Positions 1-7,729 of a stretch of DNA of 15,365 nucleotides are shown piece by piece. The notes beneath the pieces were generated by a model. That model was given only the letters and a program-made list of their open reading frames with translations, ran no database searches and was not told where the DNA came from. Numbering within the stretch: the first letter of the stretch is position 1; every line of letters begins with the position of its first letter. The DNA is from JBGTIS01 sp041745535 (GTDB lineage Bacteria > Bacteroidota > Bacteroidia > Cytophagales > Cyclobacteriaceae): assembly GCA_041745535.1 (NCBI GenBank), contig JBGTIS010000209.1, forward strand, positions 1 to 15,365, in the 5' to 3' direction. Position numbers and translations under genes: made by a program.

Positions 1-128
1 CTTTATAAATAACTTTTGAGTTCAATGATGTTAATAATTAAAGGGTTATTGATTTTTAATAATACATCAGTTTTTTGTAATATAGATTCAACTGGTTTGG
101 AAACCGTAATTTATAACGGGTGGCCTGC
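1..128. other. Non-coding left edge, no gene recognised
   Basis: This AT-rich stretch lies downstream of the stop codon of the minus-strand amidohydrolase gene. Short open frames cross it, but none has a recognisable product. I see no convincing terminator for the amidohydrolase: the only dyads are a 12-base imperfect palindrome (ggtttggaaacc) and a 4-base stem next to it, and neither is followed by a T-run in the right orientation. Confidence 0.5.
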
Positions 129-1370
129 TTATTTTCTTACAATCACCGGATCGGCAATGCCATTCAGGTCATATACAATCTTTCCATCACGGATCGTCAT
201 TTCACATTCCAGTTTTTCTTTTCCTTCTATTTTATAGCCGGTATAATCAAAAAAACCAAAATCGCCTTTCCGCAGGGTGAGTACGGTTACGTCGGCGATG
301 GCTCCTGTGGAAAGATGTCCCAGTTCCTCGCGCTGGATTTCCTGTGCCGGGTTCCAGGTACTGGCTTTGATAACCGCCGGCAAATCCATGCCCATTACCA
401 GAAATTTAGACATCACATTCAGCATGTCCTTCATGGCGTTGTTCATGCTGCCAATGTGCAGGTCGGTGCTAATGGAGTTCGGGAAAAAATTCTGTTTGAT
501 GGCAGGAATGGCCTGTGAGAAGGCAAAACTGATACCGCCATATCCCACGTCAAATATGATCCCTTTTTTCTGGGCTTCCCACACAAATGGTTTTACTTTT
601 TTGGTTTGCACATCTACAATGGGCTCCCGGCTGCCCAGTTCACCAAAACAGTGGGTGAAGATATCGCCCGGCCGCAGGTGATCCATAAACAATTCTTCAA
701 TAGATAAGGGAGGATCGCTGCCTCCAAAATCGATCATTACCGGAATGCTGGCAATTTTCCCGGCCCCTACTGCCTGATCGGTGGGCGTCCAGTCGTGGCC
801 GTTAAAATGTGCCAGCTTAATGCCCACAATGTATTCCGCATTTTCTTTGGCGAAATTTCCCGTGGTTTCCGCATCCATGTCTTTGGTATTCTGCTCGAAA
901 GGGCCTCCCCGCATCCCTTCGCCCACAATATTCAGAAAGGCCAGCACCCTGGTTTTTGATATGTCGATGGTTTGTCGCTTAAAATCCGGGAAGGTACGCC
1001 ATCCGGAACTGCCGGCATCCACCACCGTGGTTACGCCATTCCGCAGGGTAAAGCCATCGGGCGGTACCGCACTGGGGCCATTCATATACGCCTGATTCAT
1101 ATTGGTTCCGAAAAAATTATGAGTATGAATATCAATCAGGCCCGGGGTTACGTACATGCCTTTCGCATCCACCACCTGGGTAGCATTGCCACTGATATTT
1201 TTAGCCACCCGCACAATTTTCTGGTCTTTGATGGCTACGTCCATTATCGCATTGATGTTGTTTTTCGGGTCAATTACATGTCCGCCTTTAATGAGAATGT
1301 CATAGGTTTGTGCCAATGCCGGGCTTCCAAATAACAGCATGTACACACATAAAGAGAAAATTTTCCGCAT
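129..1370 (-). CDS. Exported amidohydrolase/deacetylase-family metallohydrolase
   Basis: The 413-residue protein starts with a signal peptide (about residues 1-20, cleavage after ALA before QTYD), so it probably acts in the periplasm or at the envelope. The rest is an amidohydrolase-superfamily fold: an N-terminal beta sandwich (DILIKGGHVIDP, 24-35), the metal-binding HxH on strand 1 (IDIHTH, H82 and H84), the likely carboxylated lysine (VGIKLAH, K185), a histidine in the FTHCF motif (H240) and the catalytic aspartate in STDLH (D303). A return to the sandwich (GAIADVTVL, about 356-364) closes the domain. The order and spacing fit the COG3964 deacetylase-like group, whose characterised members hydrolyse acyl ester or amide bonds. 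The substrate cannot be read from sequence. Oddly, the position where I expect another metal-binding histidine (PVMxH) reads PVMIDFGG, with D214. It is transcribed alone and divergently from padR. Start ATG follows an A-rich leader without a Shine-Dalgarno sequence. Confidence 0.92.
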   Translation of the reverse strand: MRKIFSLCVYMLLFGSPALAQTYDILIKGGHVIDPKNNINAIMDVAIKDQKIVRVAKNISGNATQVVDAKGMYVTPGLIDIHTHNFFGTNMNQAYMNGPSAVPPDGFTLRNGVTTVVDAGSSGWRTFPDFKRQTIDISKTRVLAFLNIVGEGMRGGPFEQNTKDMDAETTGNFAKENAEYIVGIKLAHFNGHDWTPTDQAVGAGKIASIPVMIDFGGSDPPLSIEELFMDHLRPGDIFTHCFGELGSREPIVDVQTKKVKPFVWEAQKKGIIFDVGYGGISFAFSQAIPAIKQNFFPNSISTDLHIGSMNNAMKDMLNVMSKFLVMGMDLPAVIKASTWNPAQEIQREELGHLSTGAIADVTVLTLRKGDFGFFDYTGYKIEGKEKLECEMTIRDGKIVYDLNGIADPVIVRK

Positions 1371-1802
1371 GGTTTATTGGTTTGAATTTCTCAGCCAATT
1401 AAAAGCCGATTCTTTGAATAAGCAAGCAGACGACCGGAAAAGAATGTAGAATTAATTAAAGCAACACGGTAAAATGCTGAGGCCACACTGATGCGGTGAG
1501 TCCCCTGCTAACGGTATTAATATCGGATAGGAATAACCTTTATTTTTCTGGTTTTATCCACCAACTCAAATTCTAATCCCGCTGAATATTACCTATATAT
1601 TTCCTTAATTATTCCACGAATTTGTTTGTTTCCAGCAGCTGCTTTCACCAGATAAATATTTGGCGATCACCAAACCAAGGTGTATGTGCTACCAGCTATA
1701 TCAGATCACCTGATGACGGGAAAAGTAGGGCTTCACCCTTATTCCAGAGCGGAAATAATTTTACACAGCTTATAGGTTAATCTCCGGCAATTACTATTTC
1801 TC

Positions 1803-1857
1803 ACTAAATTGTATAGCAAATAAAAAAATAATATTTATATTTCCTCTACAATTTAGT
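1803..1857. promoter_or_regulatory. Inverted repeat, candidate PadR operator
   Basis: A perfect 11-base inverted repeat is formed by actaaattgta at 1803-1813 and tacaatttagt at 1847-1857. With three more positions per arm the match is 13 of 14. The spacer between the 11-base arms is 33 bases, and arm centres are 44 bases apart, about four helical turns. The right arm ends five bases before the padR start codon, and the arms contain TGTA/TACA ends reminiscent of PadR-type operators. The arms flank the likely -7 element, so the repeat should act as DNA and not as an RNA hairpin. Autoregulation by PadR is inference. Confidence 0.55.
1809..1843 (+). promoter_or_regulatory. Putative padR promoter (Bacteroidota-type)
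   Basis: A TTG at 1809-1811 could be the -33 element. The octamer tatatttc at 1836-1843 matches the Bacteroidota -7 consensus TAnnTTTG in all but the last base. The 24-base spacer is longer than the usual 19-21, so this is a weak call. It is supported mainly by its position inside the inverted repeat and directly upstream of padR. Confidence 0.3.
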
Positions 1858-1862
1858 AACAT

Positions 1863-2207
1863 ATGAAAGAAACACGATTAGGCGACTTTGAAGAAGTCAT
1901 TTTACTATTGGTAGGCATATTGGGAGAAGAGGAAGCTTACGCCTTTAAAATTGCGGAAGAATTTGAATCCCAAACCGGCCGCTCAGTCTCTATTGGCGCT
2001 GTGCATTCTACGCTCAGCCGGTTAGACGACAAAGGTTTTTTAACTTCGGAAATGGGAAAAGCCACTGCCGAAAGAGGCGGCAGAAGAAAACGCATTTATA
2101 CCATTACGGCGTATGGCCAAAGGGTATTGAAAGAGGCCAGAGATTTCAAAGTATCGTTATGGCGGCAATTCCCGGCATTGGGTACCGATTTTGGTGGACA
2201 AATTTAA
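1863..2207 (+). CDS. PadR-family transcriptional regulator
   Basis: This 114-residue protein is a short PadR winged-helix repressor. Visible parts are the N-terminal helix LGDFEEVILLLVGIL (6-20), helix 2 with AYAFKIAEEFE (25-35), the recognition region SIGAVHSTLSRLDDKGFL (43-60) and the wing with the basic GGRRKRIYTITAYG segment (72-85). About 25 residues follow, so it lacks the long C-terminal dimerisation region of larger PadR proteins. The ATG at 1863 is the natural start: family similarity begins within a few residues, and an inverted repeat sits just upstream. Its last codons overlap the start of the first permease gene, indicating co-transcription and probably translational coupling. 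In Bacteroidota, PadR proteins of this size are commonly found next to prefix-domain permeases. It probably represses its own operon. The effector is unknown. Confidence 0.94.
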   Translation: MKETRLGDFEEVILLLVGILGEEEAYAFKIAEEFESQTGRSVSIGAVHSTLSRLDDKGFLTSEMGKATAERGGRRKRIYTITAYGQRVLKEARDFKVSLWRQFPALGTDFGGQI

Positions 2208-4851
2208 GCGACAATCTTTGAAACCCAACAACATCCTACCACCTAAACTAGCTACACGTTTCCTGCTCTGGTTTCTCAGAGATGACTTGGCTGAAGAAGT
2301 GCTGGGCGATCTGGAAGAGAAGTTTTATGACAAGCTCGAAGGAAGCTCAGCTTTCCAAGCCAGACTTGATTATTGGTATCAAATATTTAACTACCTGCGA
2401 CCATTTGCTATTAAAAATTTAAACTTTATAACCTATCACACCATGTATAAAAGTTATTTTAAAATTGGCTGGAGAAACCTCCTTAAAAACAAAGGTTACT
2501 CATTGATCAATATTGGTGGATTAGCAGCAGGGATGGCTGTAGCCATGCTCATTGCGCTATGGATTTATGATGAACTTTCTTTTAATAAATACCATGATAA
2601 CTATGACCGTATTGCGCAGGTCATGCGCAATGAGGTCTGGGAAGGTAATTTAGAAACAGATGAATCGATGGTAACCGGTTTGGCTACGCTCCTTCGAACT
2701 ACCTATTCCGATCAATTTCAATATGTGGTTATGGCCACCCAACCGGCAGATCACATCATTGCCAAAGATGAAGTGAAATTCTCAGAACCCGGCAGGTTTA
2801 TGCATCCGGAAGCTCCGGAAATGCTTTCCTTAAAAATGCTGTATGGTACACGCAATGGTCTTTCTGATATGCACTCCATTGTAATTGCAGAATCTGTAGC
2901 GAAAAAACTATTTGGCGATGCAAACCCCATCAATCAGCAAGTTAAAATTGATGGACAAATGGAGGTAATCGTCACTGGAGTGTATGAAGATATCCCCTAT
3001 AATTCTGAATTTAATGATTTGAAAATTATAGCTCCCATGGACTTATTTATGTCAGTCAACACCTGGACCGACTATAATTCATGGAATAATTATTTTATGC
3101 GCATTTACGCACAACTTCCACCTGCCGCTGATCCGAAAACGGGATTTAAAGCGGTATCAGCCGTGATAAAAGATACCATGAAAGATCACGAGGAAAAGGA
3201 TACTTATCAGGAGAAGGAAGGCATCTTGCTGCATCCCATGAGCCGATGGCACCTGTATTCAAAGTTTGAAAATGGCGAAAGTGTAGGTAATGAGCGATTG
3301 TTATTTGTCTGGCTCAATGGCATCATCGGTATTTTTGTATTGCTATTAGCCTGTATTAATTTTATGAACCTGAATACCGCCCGCTCAGAAAAACGTGCGA
3401 AAGAAGTAGGTATCCGGAAAGCGATTGGTTCTTTGAGAAGTCAGTTAATTTACCAGTTTTTCAGCGAGTCATTTCTGGTGGCTTTCCTGGCATTCGTTTT
3501 TTCAATCCTACTGGCCCTGGCACTTTTACCCTGGTTTAATGATTTGTCCGGTAAAGAAATGCAATTGCCCTTTGCCAACCCTTATTTCTGGCTGATTTGT
3601 TTGGCCGTAACCTTTATTACCGGTTTACTGGCCGGAAGTTATCCCGCCCTTTACCTGTCATCCTTTGATCCGGTAAAAGTGCTGAAAGGCACCTTCCGCG
3701 TGGGGCGGTTTGCGTCGGTTCCCCGGAAAGTACTGGTGGTTTTTCAATTCACCATTTCCATCGCGCTCATTATTGGAACTATTATCGTTTACCAACAAAT
3801 ACAATTCGCTAAAAACAGGCCTGTCGGGTATTCCCGTGCTGGTTTACTTACCTTACCAGCCAGTTCAGCAGATTACAGAGGAAAATACGATGCACTCCGT
3901 ACGCAATTAAAAAATACTGGTGTGGTTTCAGAAGTGGCAGAAGCCAACTATCCATTGACCAATACCCTGGGCAACAACACTGGTTTCGATTGGCCGGGAA
4001 GAGACCCTTCCTTTGATCCTTCATTCAATACCATTGTGGTAACTCCTGAATACGGAGAAACCGTGGGTTGGGAGGTAGTGGCCGGAAGAGGTTTTTCCAG
4101 AGATTTTAGCACGGATGCATTGGGTGTAGTCATCAATGAATCGGCGCTGAAGGTGATGGGATTGGACAACCCTATAGGCGAAACCATCCGGTTTAAACGG
4201 GATTATTTTGGAGGAAATGAATTCACCATTATTGGCGTAGTGAAAGATATGATCAAAGGCTCGCCCTATGAACCGGCTTCACCTTCCATCATTTTCCCTT
4301 CAATCTATGACATGTCCTGGTTATTTATAAAAATTAATCCTAACGAAAGTGCCAGCGTGGCATTACCCAAAATTGAGGCAGTTTTTAAAGATCTCATTCC
4401 ATCCGTACCGTTCGATTACAAATTTGTTGACGATGAGTATGACGCAAAATTCAGAGCCGAAGAACGCATTGGTAAACTGGCTGCCTTCTTTACCATATTT
4501 GCCATTTTTATTTCCTGCCTGGGTCTGTTCGCGCTGGCTTCCTTTGTAGCCGAACAACGAACTAAAGAAATAGGAATCCGGAAAGTACTGGGCGCCACCG
4601 TGCCGCAACTCTGGCAAAAGCTCTCTGCTGATTTTGTTCGCCTGGTGTTGATCTCCTGTTTCATCGCCATTCCCCTTGCTTACTATCTGTTGAACAACTG
4701 GTTACAAACCTACCAGTACCACACCGAAATTTCGTGGTTGGTTTTGGCTGCGGCAGGCTTTGGGGCTTTAGTAATTACCTTATTAACAGTGAGCTATCAA
4801 ACCATTAAGGCAGCACTGATCAATCCGGTGAAAAGTTTACGGTCGGAATAA
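2191..4851 (+). CDS. Prefix-domain-2 ABC transporter permease (MacB/FtsX type), paralog A
   Basis: This 886-residue inner-membrane protein has a cytoplasmic prefix (about 17-75, core RFLLWFLRDDLAEEVLGD) followed by a complete double MacB/FtsX permease. I place eight membrane helices near 104-126, 373-391, 428-449, 465-489, 513-537, 764-786, 816-838 and 847-870. Large extracytoplasmic MacB-PCD-like domains lie between helices 1-2 and 5-6. The two FtsX signatures are KEVGIRKAIGS (about 403-413) and KEIGIRKVLGA (about 791-801). The protein ends in the typical NPVKSLRSE. Family members work with an ATPase as mechanotransmission exporters or envelope-stress machines, but no ATPase is encoded here. 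The start is not ATG: TTG at 2191 or GTG at 2194, both inside the end of padR; GTG is my preference. M85, just after the prefix, aligns with the usual start of prefix-less relatives. Substrate unknown. Confidence 0.93.
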   Translation: MVDKFKRQSLKPNNILPPKLATRFLLWFLRDDLAEEVLGDLEEKFYDKLEGSSAFQARLDYWYQIFNYLRPFAIKNLNFITYHTMYKSYFKIGWRNLLKNKGYSLINIGGLAAGMAVAMLIALWIYDELSFNKYHDNYDRIAQVMRNEVWEGNLETDESMVTGLATLLRTTYSDQFQYVVMATQPADHIIAKDEVKFSEPGRFMHPEAPEMLSLKMLYGTRNGLSDMHSIVIAESVAKKLFGDANPINQQVKIDGQMEVIVTGVYEDIPYNSEFNDLKIIAPMDLFMSVNTWTDYNSWNNYFMRIYAQLPPAADPKTGFKAVSAVIKDTMKDHEEKDTYQEKEGILLHPMSRWHLYSKFENGESVGNERLLFVWLNGIIGIFVLLLACINFMNLNTARSEKRAKEVGIRKAIGSLRSQLIYQFFSESFLVAFLAFVFSILLALALLPWFNDLSGKEMQLPFANPYFWLICLAVTFITGLLAGSYPALYLSSFDPVKVLKGTFRVGRFASVPRKVLVVFQFTISIALIIGTIIVYQQIQFAKNRPVGYSRAGLLTLPASSADYRGKYDALRTQLKNTGVVSEVAEANYPLTNTLGNNTGFDWPGRDPSFDPSFNTIVVTPEYGETVGWEVVAGRGFSRDFSTDALGVVINESALKVMGLDNPIGETIRFKRDYFGGNEFTIIGVVKDMIKGSPYEPASPSIIFPSIYDMSWLFIKINPNESASVALPKIEAVFKDLIPSVPFDYKFVDDEYDAKFRAEERIGKLAAFFTIFAIFISCLGLFALASFVAEQRTKEIGIRKVLGATVPQLWQKLSADFVRLVLISCFIAIPLAYYLLNNWLQTYQYHTEISWLVLAAAGFGALVITLLTVSYQTIKAALINPVKSLRSE

Positions 4852-5000
4852 TGTCGGCGATTAGGAGGAATTTAGAATGAATGTCAGCATCCGGATTTAC
4901 AGAATTAAAAGATAAATAGGATGATCTATACATTGAAATTCTGTTGGTTTAAAAATGAAATAAAAACCTCAGGCGAAAAATCCTGATCATAATAAAACTC
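4852..5000. other. Spacer between permeases A and B
   Basis: This 149-base AT-rich spacer contains the first copy of a degenerate intergenic repeat (4882-4924) and, overlapping it, a 12-codon reading frame at 4877-4915 preceded by GGAGG at 4864-4868. A 5-base dyad (tcagg/cctga, about 4962-4985) has no T-run after it, so I see no terminator. Read-through from permease A into permease B is plausible. Confidence 0.5.
4882..4924 (+). repeat. Degenerate intergenic repeat, copy 1
   Basis: The 43 bases beginning tgtcagcatccggattta match the sequence at 7687-7729 at 33 of 43 positions without gaps by hand count, with 17 of the first 18 identical. Both copies lie between permease genes. The sequence resembles the GGATT-rich degenerate repeats scattered through many Bacteroidota genomes. 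That resemblance is from memory and needs a genome search. Confidence 0.5.
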
Positions 5001-7685
5001 ATGCATCCCGACTCTGACCATATGCCACCACAGTTCGCTCAGCGCTTCCTGCTTTGGTTTCTCAGAAATGATCTGGCTGAAGAAGTGCTCGGTGATTTGG
5101 AAGAGAAATTTTATGATCAACTGGAAGAAAAGTCTTCTTTCCGGGCTAAGCTCAATTACTGGTTTCAGGTATTCCACTATTTGCGGCCTTTTGCCATCAG
5201 AAAATCAAAGTCAATATATTTAAATCATTACGCTATGTTTCAAAGTTATTTTAAGATTGGCTGGAGGAATTTATCCCGGCAAAAAATGTACTCCTCTATC
5301 AAGATCGGTGGATTTGCGATAGGCATTGCTGCATGCCTGTTAATTGCCTTGTTTATTCATCAAGAACTTAGCTATGACCGGTATTTTCCGAACGGAGACC
5401 GGATATACAGAGTGTTCCGCGAAGCCACTTTCAACGAATATTCGGGCAAGGGCGCATTTTTCCCTTCTCCATTTGCAGCTACTTTGCAGGAAGATTACCC
5501 TGAAATCGAACTGGCAGGAAGCTACAATCAGGTACCTTTGTTTGGAGCTGGCAGCAATGAGGTAAGGCGTGCCGACAAGCCAGAGAGTAGTCATGAAGAT
5601 AATATAGTCTTTGCCGACCAATCACTTCTCGACATATTCCACGTGCCCTTCCTATATGGCAATCCGGCAAATGCCCTCAGTGAACCCAATACTATCGTCA
5701 TCACAAAAAGCAAGGCGGATAAATATTTTCCTGATGAAGGTCCTCTTGGAAAAATCCTTATCCTCAATAACGATGCATCAAAACAATACACAGTGACCGG
5801 TGTGGTCTCCGATTTTCCTGTTACTTCACATTTCCGTTATGATTTTCTGATTTCTCTCACGGGCAAGGAATTCTACCCCGGAGAAATGACAAACTGGCGA
5901 AACGATAATTACTTTACGTATATTTTGGTCCGGGAAGGAACTGATGTGGCCGCTCTCGAACAAAAACTATCAGCCATGATAGAGAATTACTTTTTACCCC
6001 CACGCATCGAAGCCGGACAGGCTGAAGATATTGCCTGGGTGAAAAGTATGAGTTTTGGATTGCAACCTGTCCAGGATATTTATCTTAACATTGACGAAAT
6101 CAGCGACAACCTGAACCATGGTGATATACGCTACATATTGTTGTTTGGCGCTATTGCCATCATCATTTTGCTAATTGCCTGTATGAACTTTATTAACCTG
6201 TCCACGGCCCGGTCGGCCAATCGTGCCAGAGAGGTTGGAATACGAAAAGTAGTAGGCTCGCAGCGCGGCAGCCTGATCAAACAATTTCTTACAGAATCTT
6301 TCATCTTCAGCTTTTTTTCATTTGCCATTGGGATTGCCCTTGCCGCTCTACTACTGCCATATTTTAACTTATTGTTTGCAAAATCTTTGGTTTTCCCGTG
6401 GAATGAATGGTGGTGGATATCCGGACTGATTGCTGGTCCCCTACTGACAGGCCTCCTTGCTGGCTTCTATCCTGCATTTTATTTGTCGTCATTCAAACCG
6501 ATCAAGGTGCTGAAAGGCAATGTAAGCCAGGGCGGCCGGCGATCCGGTAGCAAAACTTCATCTATGCGGAATGCCCTAGTGATTTTTCAATTCACCATTT
6601 CTATCATACTGATCGTGAGTACGTTGATCATTGACCGGCAAATGTACTACATCCTTAACAAGAAATTGGGATTTGACAAAGATCAGATCCTCCTCCTGCA
6701 AGGGACACACACGCTTGCCGACAAGATCAACACCTTTAAAAATGAACTACTCCGGTTGCCACATGTATCTTCAGCATCCATCAGTGGGTACCTCCCGGTT
6801 GAAGGGGAAGGAGTCAATCGTAACAATGGGGGATGGACAAAAGAAGGAATGAACCCGGAAGAAGCGGTGAGCGGTCAGCAGTGGTCGGTTGATCCGAATT
6901 ATGTAAAAACCATGGGATTAAACATTGTGCAGGGAAGAGATTTTTCTGCCTTGATGCCTTCCGATTCACAGGCTGTGATCATTAATAAGTCGCTGGCAAA
7001 GGCTTTGAATTTTGAAGACCCTATAGGAAAACAAATCGCTAACTATCTGGGCGAGTGGACGGTGATTGGAGTAGTGGAAGATTTTCATTTTGAATCTTTG
7101 AAGAAGGAAATCAGGCCGCTGGGGATGTACATAAGGCCGAGCTTGAATACGGTAGCGGTGAAGATAAATACCACTACCACGGACATGGCTGCCATGATCC
7201 AGTCCGTCACTACCCTGTGGAACGAGTTTTCTCCAAACCAGTCCATTCGCTATACCTTCCTCGACCAGGGTTACGCCCAAATGTATGACGACGTCCGGCG
7301 TATTGGAAGTATATTTAAAATATTTGCAATCCTTGCCATTATTGTAGCTTGCCTGGGTTTGTTTGCTCTTTCCTCATTCATGATAGAGCAGCGTGGGAAA
7401 GAAATCAGTATCCGTTTGGTGCTGGGGGCTTCAATAAACAACATCTTTATCCTATTGACCCGAAACTTTCTCAAACTGGTATTGATCGCCCTGATCTTCG
7501 CCATACCGATCGCCTGGTATATGATGCAGCGATGGCTGGAAGATTATAAATATAGAATACACATCAATTGGAATGTATTCTTACTAGCAGGTCTGATGGC
7601 TGCATTGATTGCCATTCTTACCATCAGCTACCAGTCTATCAGGGCTGCTTTGATGAACCCGGTGGATAGTTTGCGGTCAGAGTAA
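5001..7685 (+). CDS. Prefix-domain-2 ABC transporter permease (MacB/FtsX type), paralog B
   Basis: This 894-residue permease has the same plan as paralog A. The prefix lies at about 9-68 (RFLLWFLRNDLAEEVLGD then LEEKFYDQLE), with 42 of 56 positions identical to A by hand count. Predicted membrane helices are near 98-120, 378-400, 435-455, 471-495, 524-546, 771-793, 826-846 and 860-881, with two extracytoplasmic domains. FtsX signatures are REVGIRKVVGS and KEISIRLVLGA; the second departs from the usual GIRKVLGA by having S and L where G and K are expected. It ends in NPVDSLRSE. The ATG at 5001 begins MHPDSDHMPPQ directly before the prefix; an alternative ATG lies seven codons in (M8). M79 begins the canonical permease part. 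No ATPase is adjacent. It is probably co-transcribed with padR and A, although a 149-base spacer leaves room for its own promoter. Confidence 0.94.
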   Translation: MHPDSDHMPPQFAQRFLLWFLRNDLAEEVLGDLEEKFYDQLEEKSSFRAKLNYWFQVFHYLRPFAIRKSKSIYLNHYAMFQSYFKIGWRNLSRQKMYSSIKIGGFAIGIAACLLIALFIHQELSYDRYFPNGDRIYRVFREATFNEYSGKGAFFPSPFAATLQEDYPEIELAGSYNQVPLFGAGSNEVRRADKPESSHEDNIVFADQSLLDIFHVPFLYGNPANALSEPNTIVITKSKADKYFPDEGPLGKILILNNDASKQYTVTGVVSDFPVTSHFRYDFLISLTGKEFYPGEMTNWRNDNYFTYILVREGTDVAALEQKLSAMIENYFLPPRIEAGQAEDIAWVKSMSFGLQPVQDIYLNIDEISDNLNHGDIRYILLFGAIAIIILLIACMNFINLSTARSANRAREVGIRKVVGSQRGSLIKQFLTESFIFSFFSFAIGIALAALLLPYFNLLFAKSLVFPWNEWWWISGLIAGPLLTGLLAGFYPAFYLSSFKPIKVLKGNVSQGGRRSGSKTSSMRNALVIFQFTISIILIVSTLIIDRQMYYILNKKLGFDKDQILLLQGTHTLADKINTFKNELLRLPHVSSASISGYLPVEGEGVNRNNGGWTKEGMNPEEAVSGQQWSVDPNYVKTMGLNIVQGRDFSALMPSDSQAVIINKSLAKALNFEDPIGKQIANYLGEWTVIGVVEDFHFESLKKEIRPLGMYIRPSLNTVAVKINTTTTDMAAMIQSVTTLWNEFSPNQSIRYTFLDQGYAQMYDDVRRIGSIFKIFAILAIIVACLGLFALSSFMIEQRGKEISIRLVLGASINNIFILLTRNFLKLVLIALIFAIPIAWYMMQRWLEDYKYRIHINWNVFLLAGLMAALIAILTISYQSIRAALMNPVDSLRSE

Positions 7686-7686
7686 G

Positions 7687-7729
7687 TGTCAGCATCAGGA
7701 TTTATAAGATTTTATGATTAATAAGATGA
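7687..7729 (+). repeat. Degenerate intergenic repeat, copy 2
   Basis: This is the second copy of the repeat found at 4882-4924, beginning two bases after the stop codon of permease B. It runs across the first codons assigned to permease C, so the ATG at 7714 and the ATG at 7726 are both part of the repeat. This suggests that the repeat reshaped the junction between the two genes. Confidence 0.5.

Larger units (their letters stand above)
1371..1862. other. Divergent intergenic region (amidohydrolase / padR)
   Basis: This spacer of about 490 bases separates two divergent genes and should hold both promoters. I found no recognisable gene, RNA or pseudogene remnant; the longest open stretches are about 30 codons with no familiar content. 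The only strong structure is the inverted repeat at 1803-1857 beside padR, annotated separately. No clear Bacteroidota -33/-7 pair was found for the minus-strand amidohydrolase. Confidence 0.6.

Noticed and set aside
120..518. Long plus-strand frames opposite the amidohydrolase gene (also 277-681, 781-1095, 972-1334)
   Set aside because: They are antisense shadows of a gene with clear family motifs and have low-complexity, domain-free translations.
1700..1714. Imperfect 15-base dyad atcagatcacctgat
   Set aside because: Only 5-base arms match, with mismatches in the centre. This is expected by chance in a 490-base spacer, and it is far from either start codon.
4962..4985. Small hairpin tcagg/cctga between permeases A and B as a terminator
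   Set aside because: Five-base stem with an 8-base loop and no following T-run.
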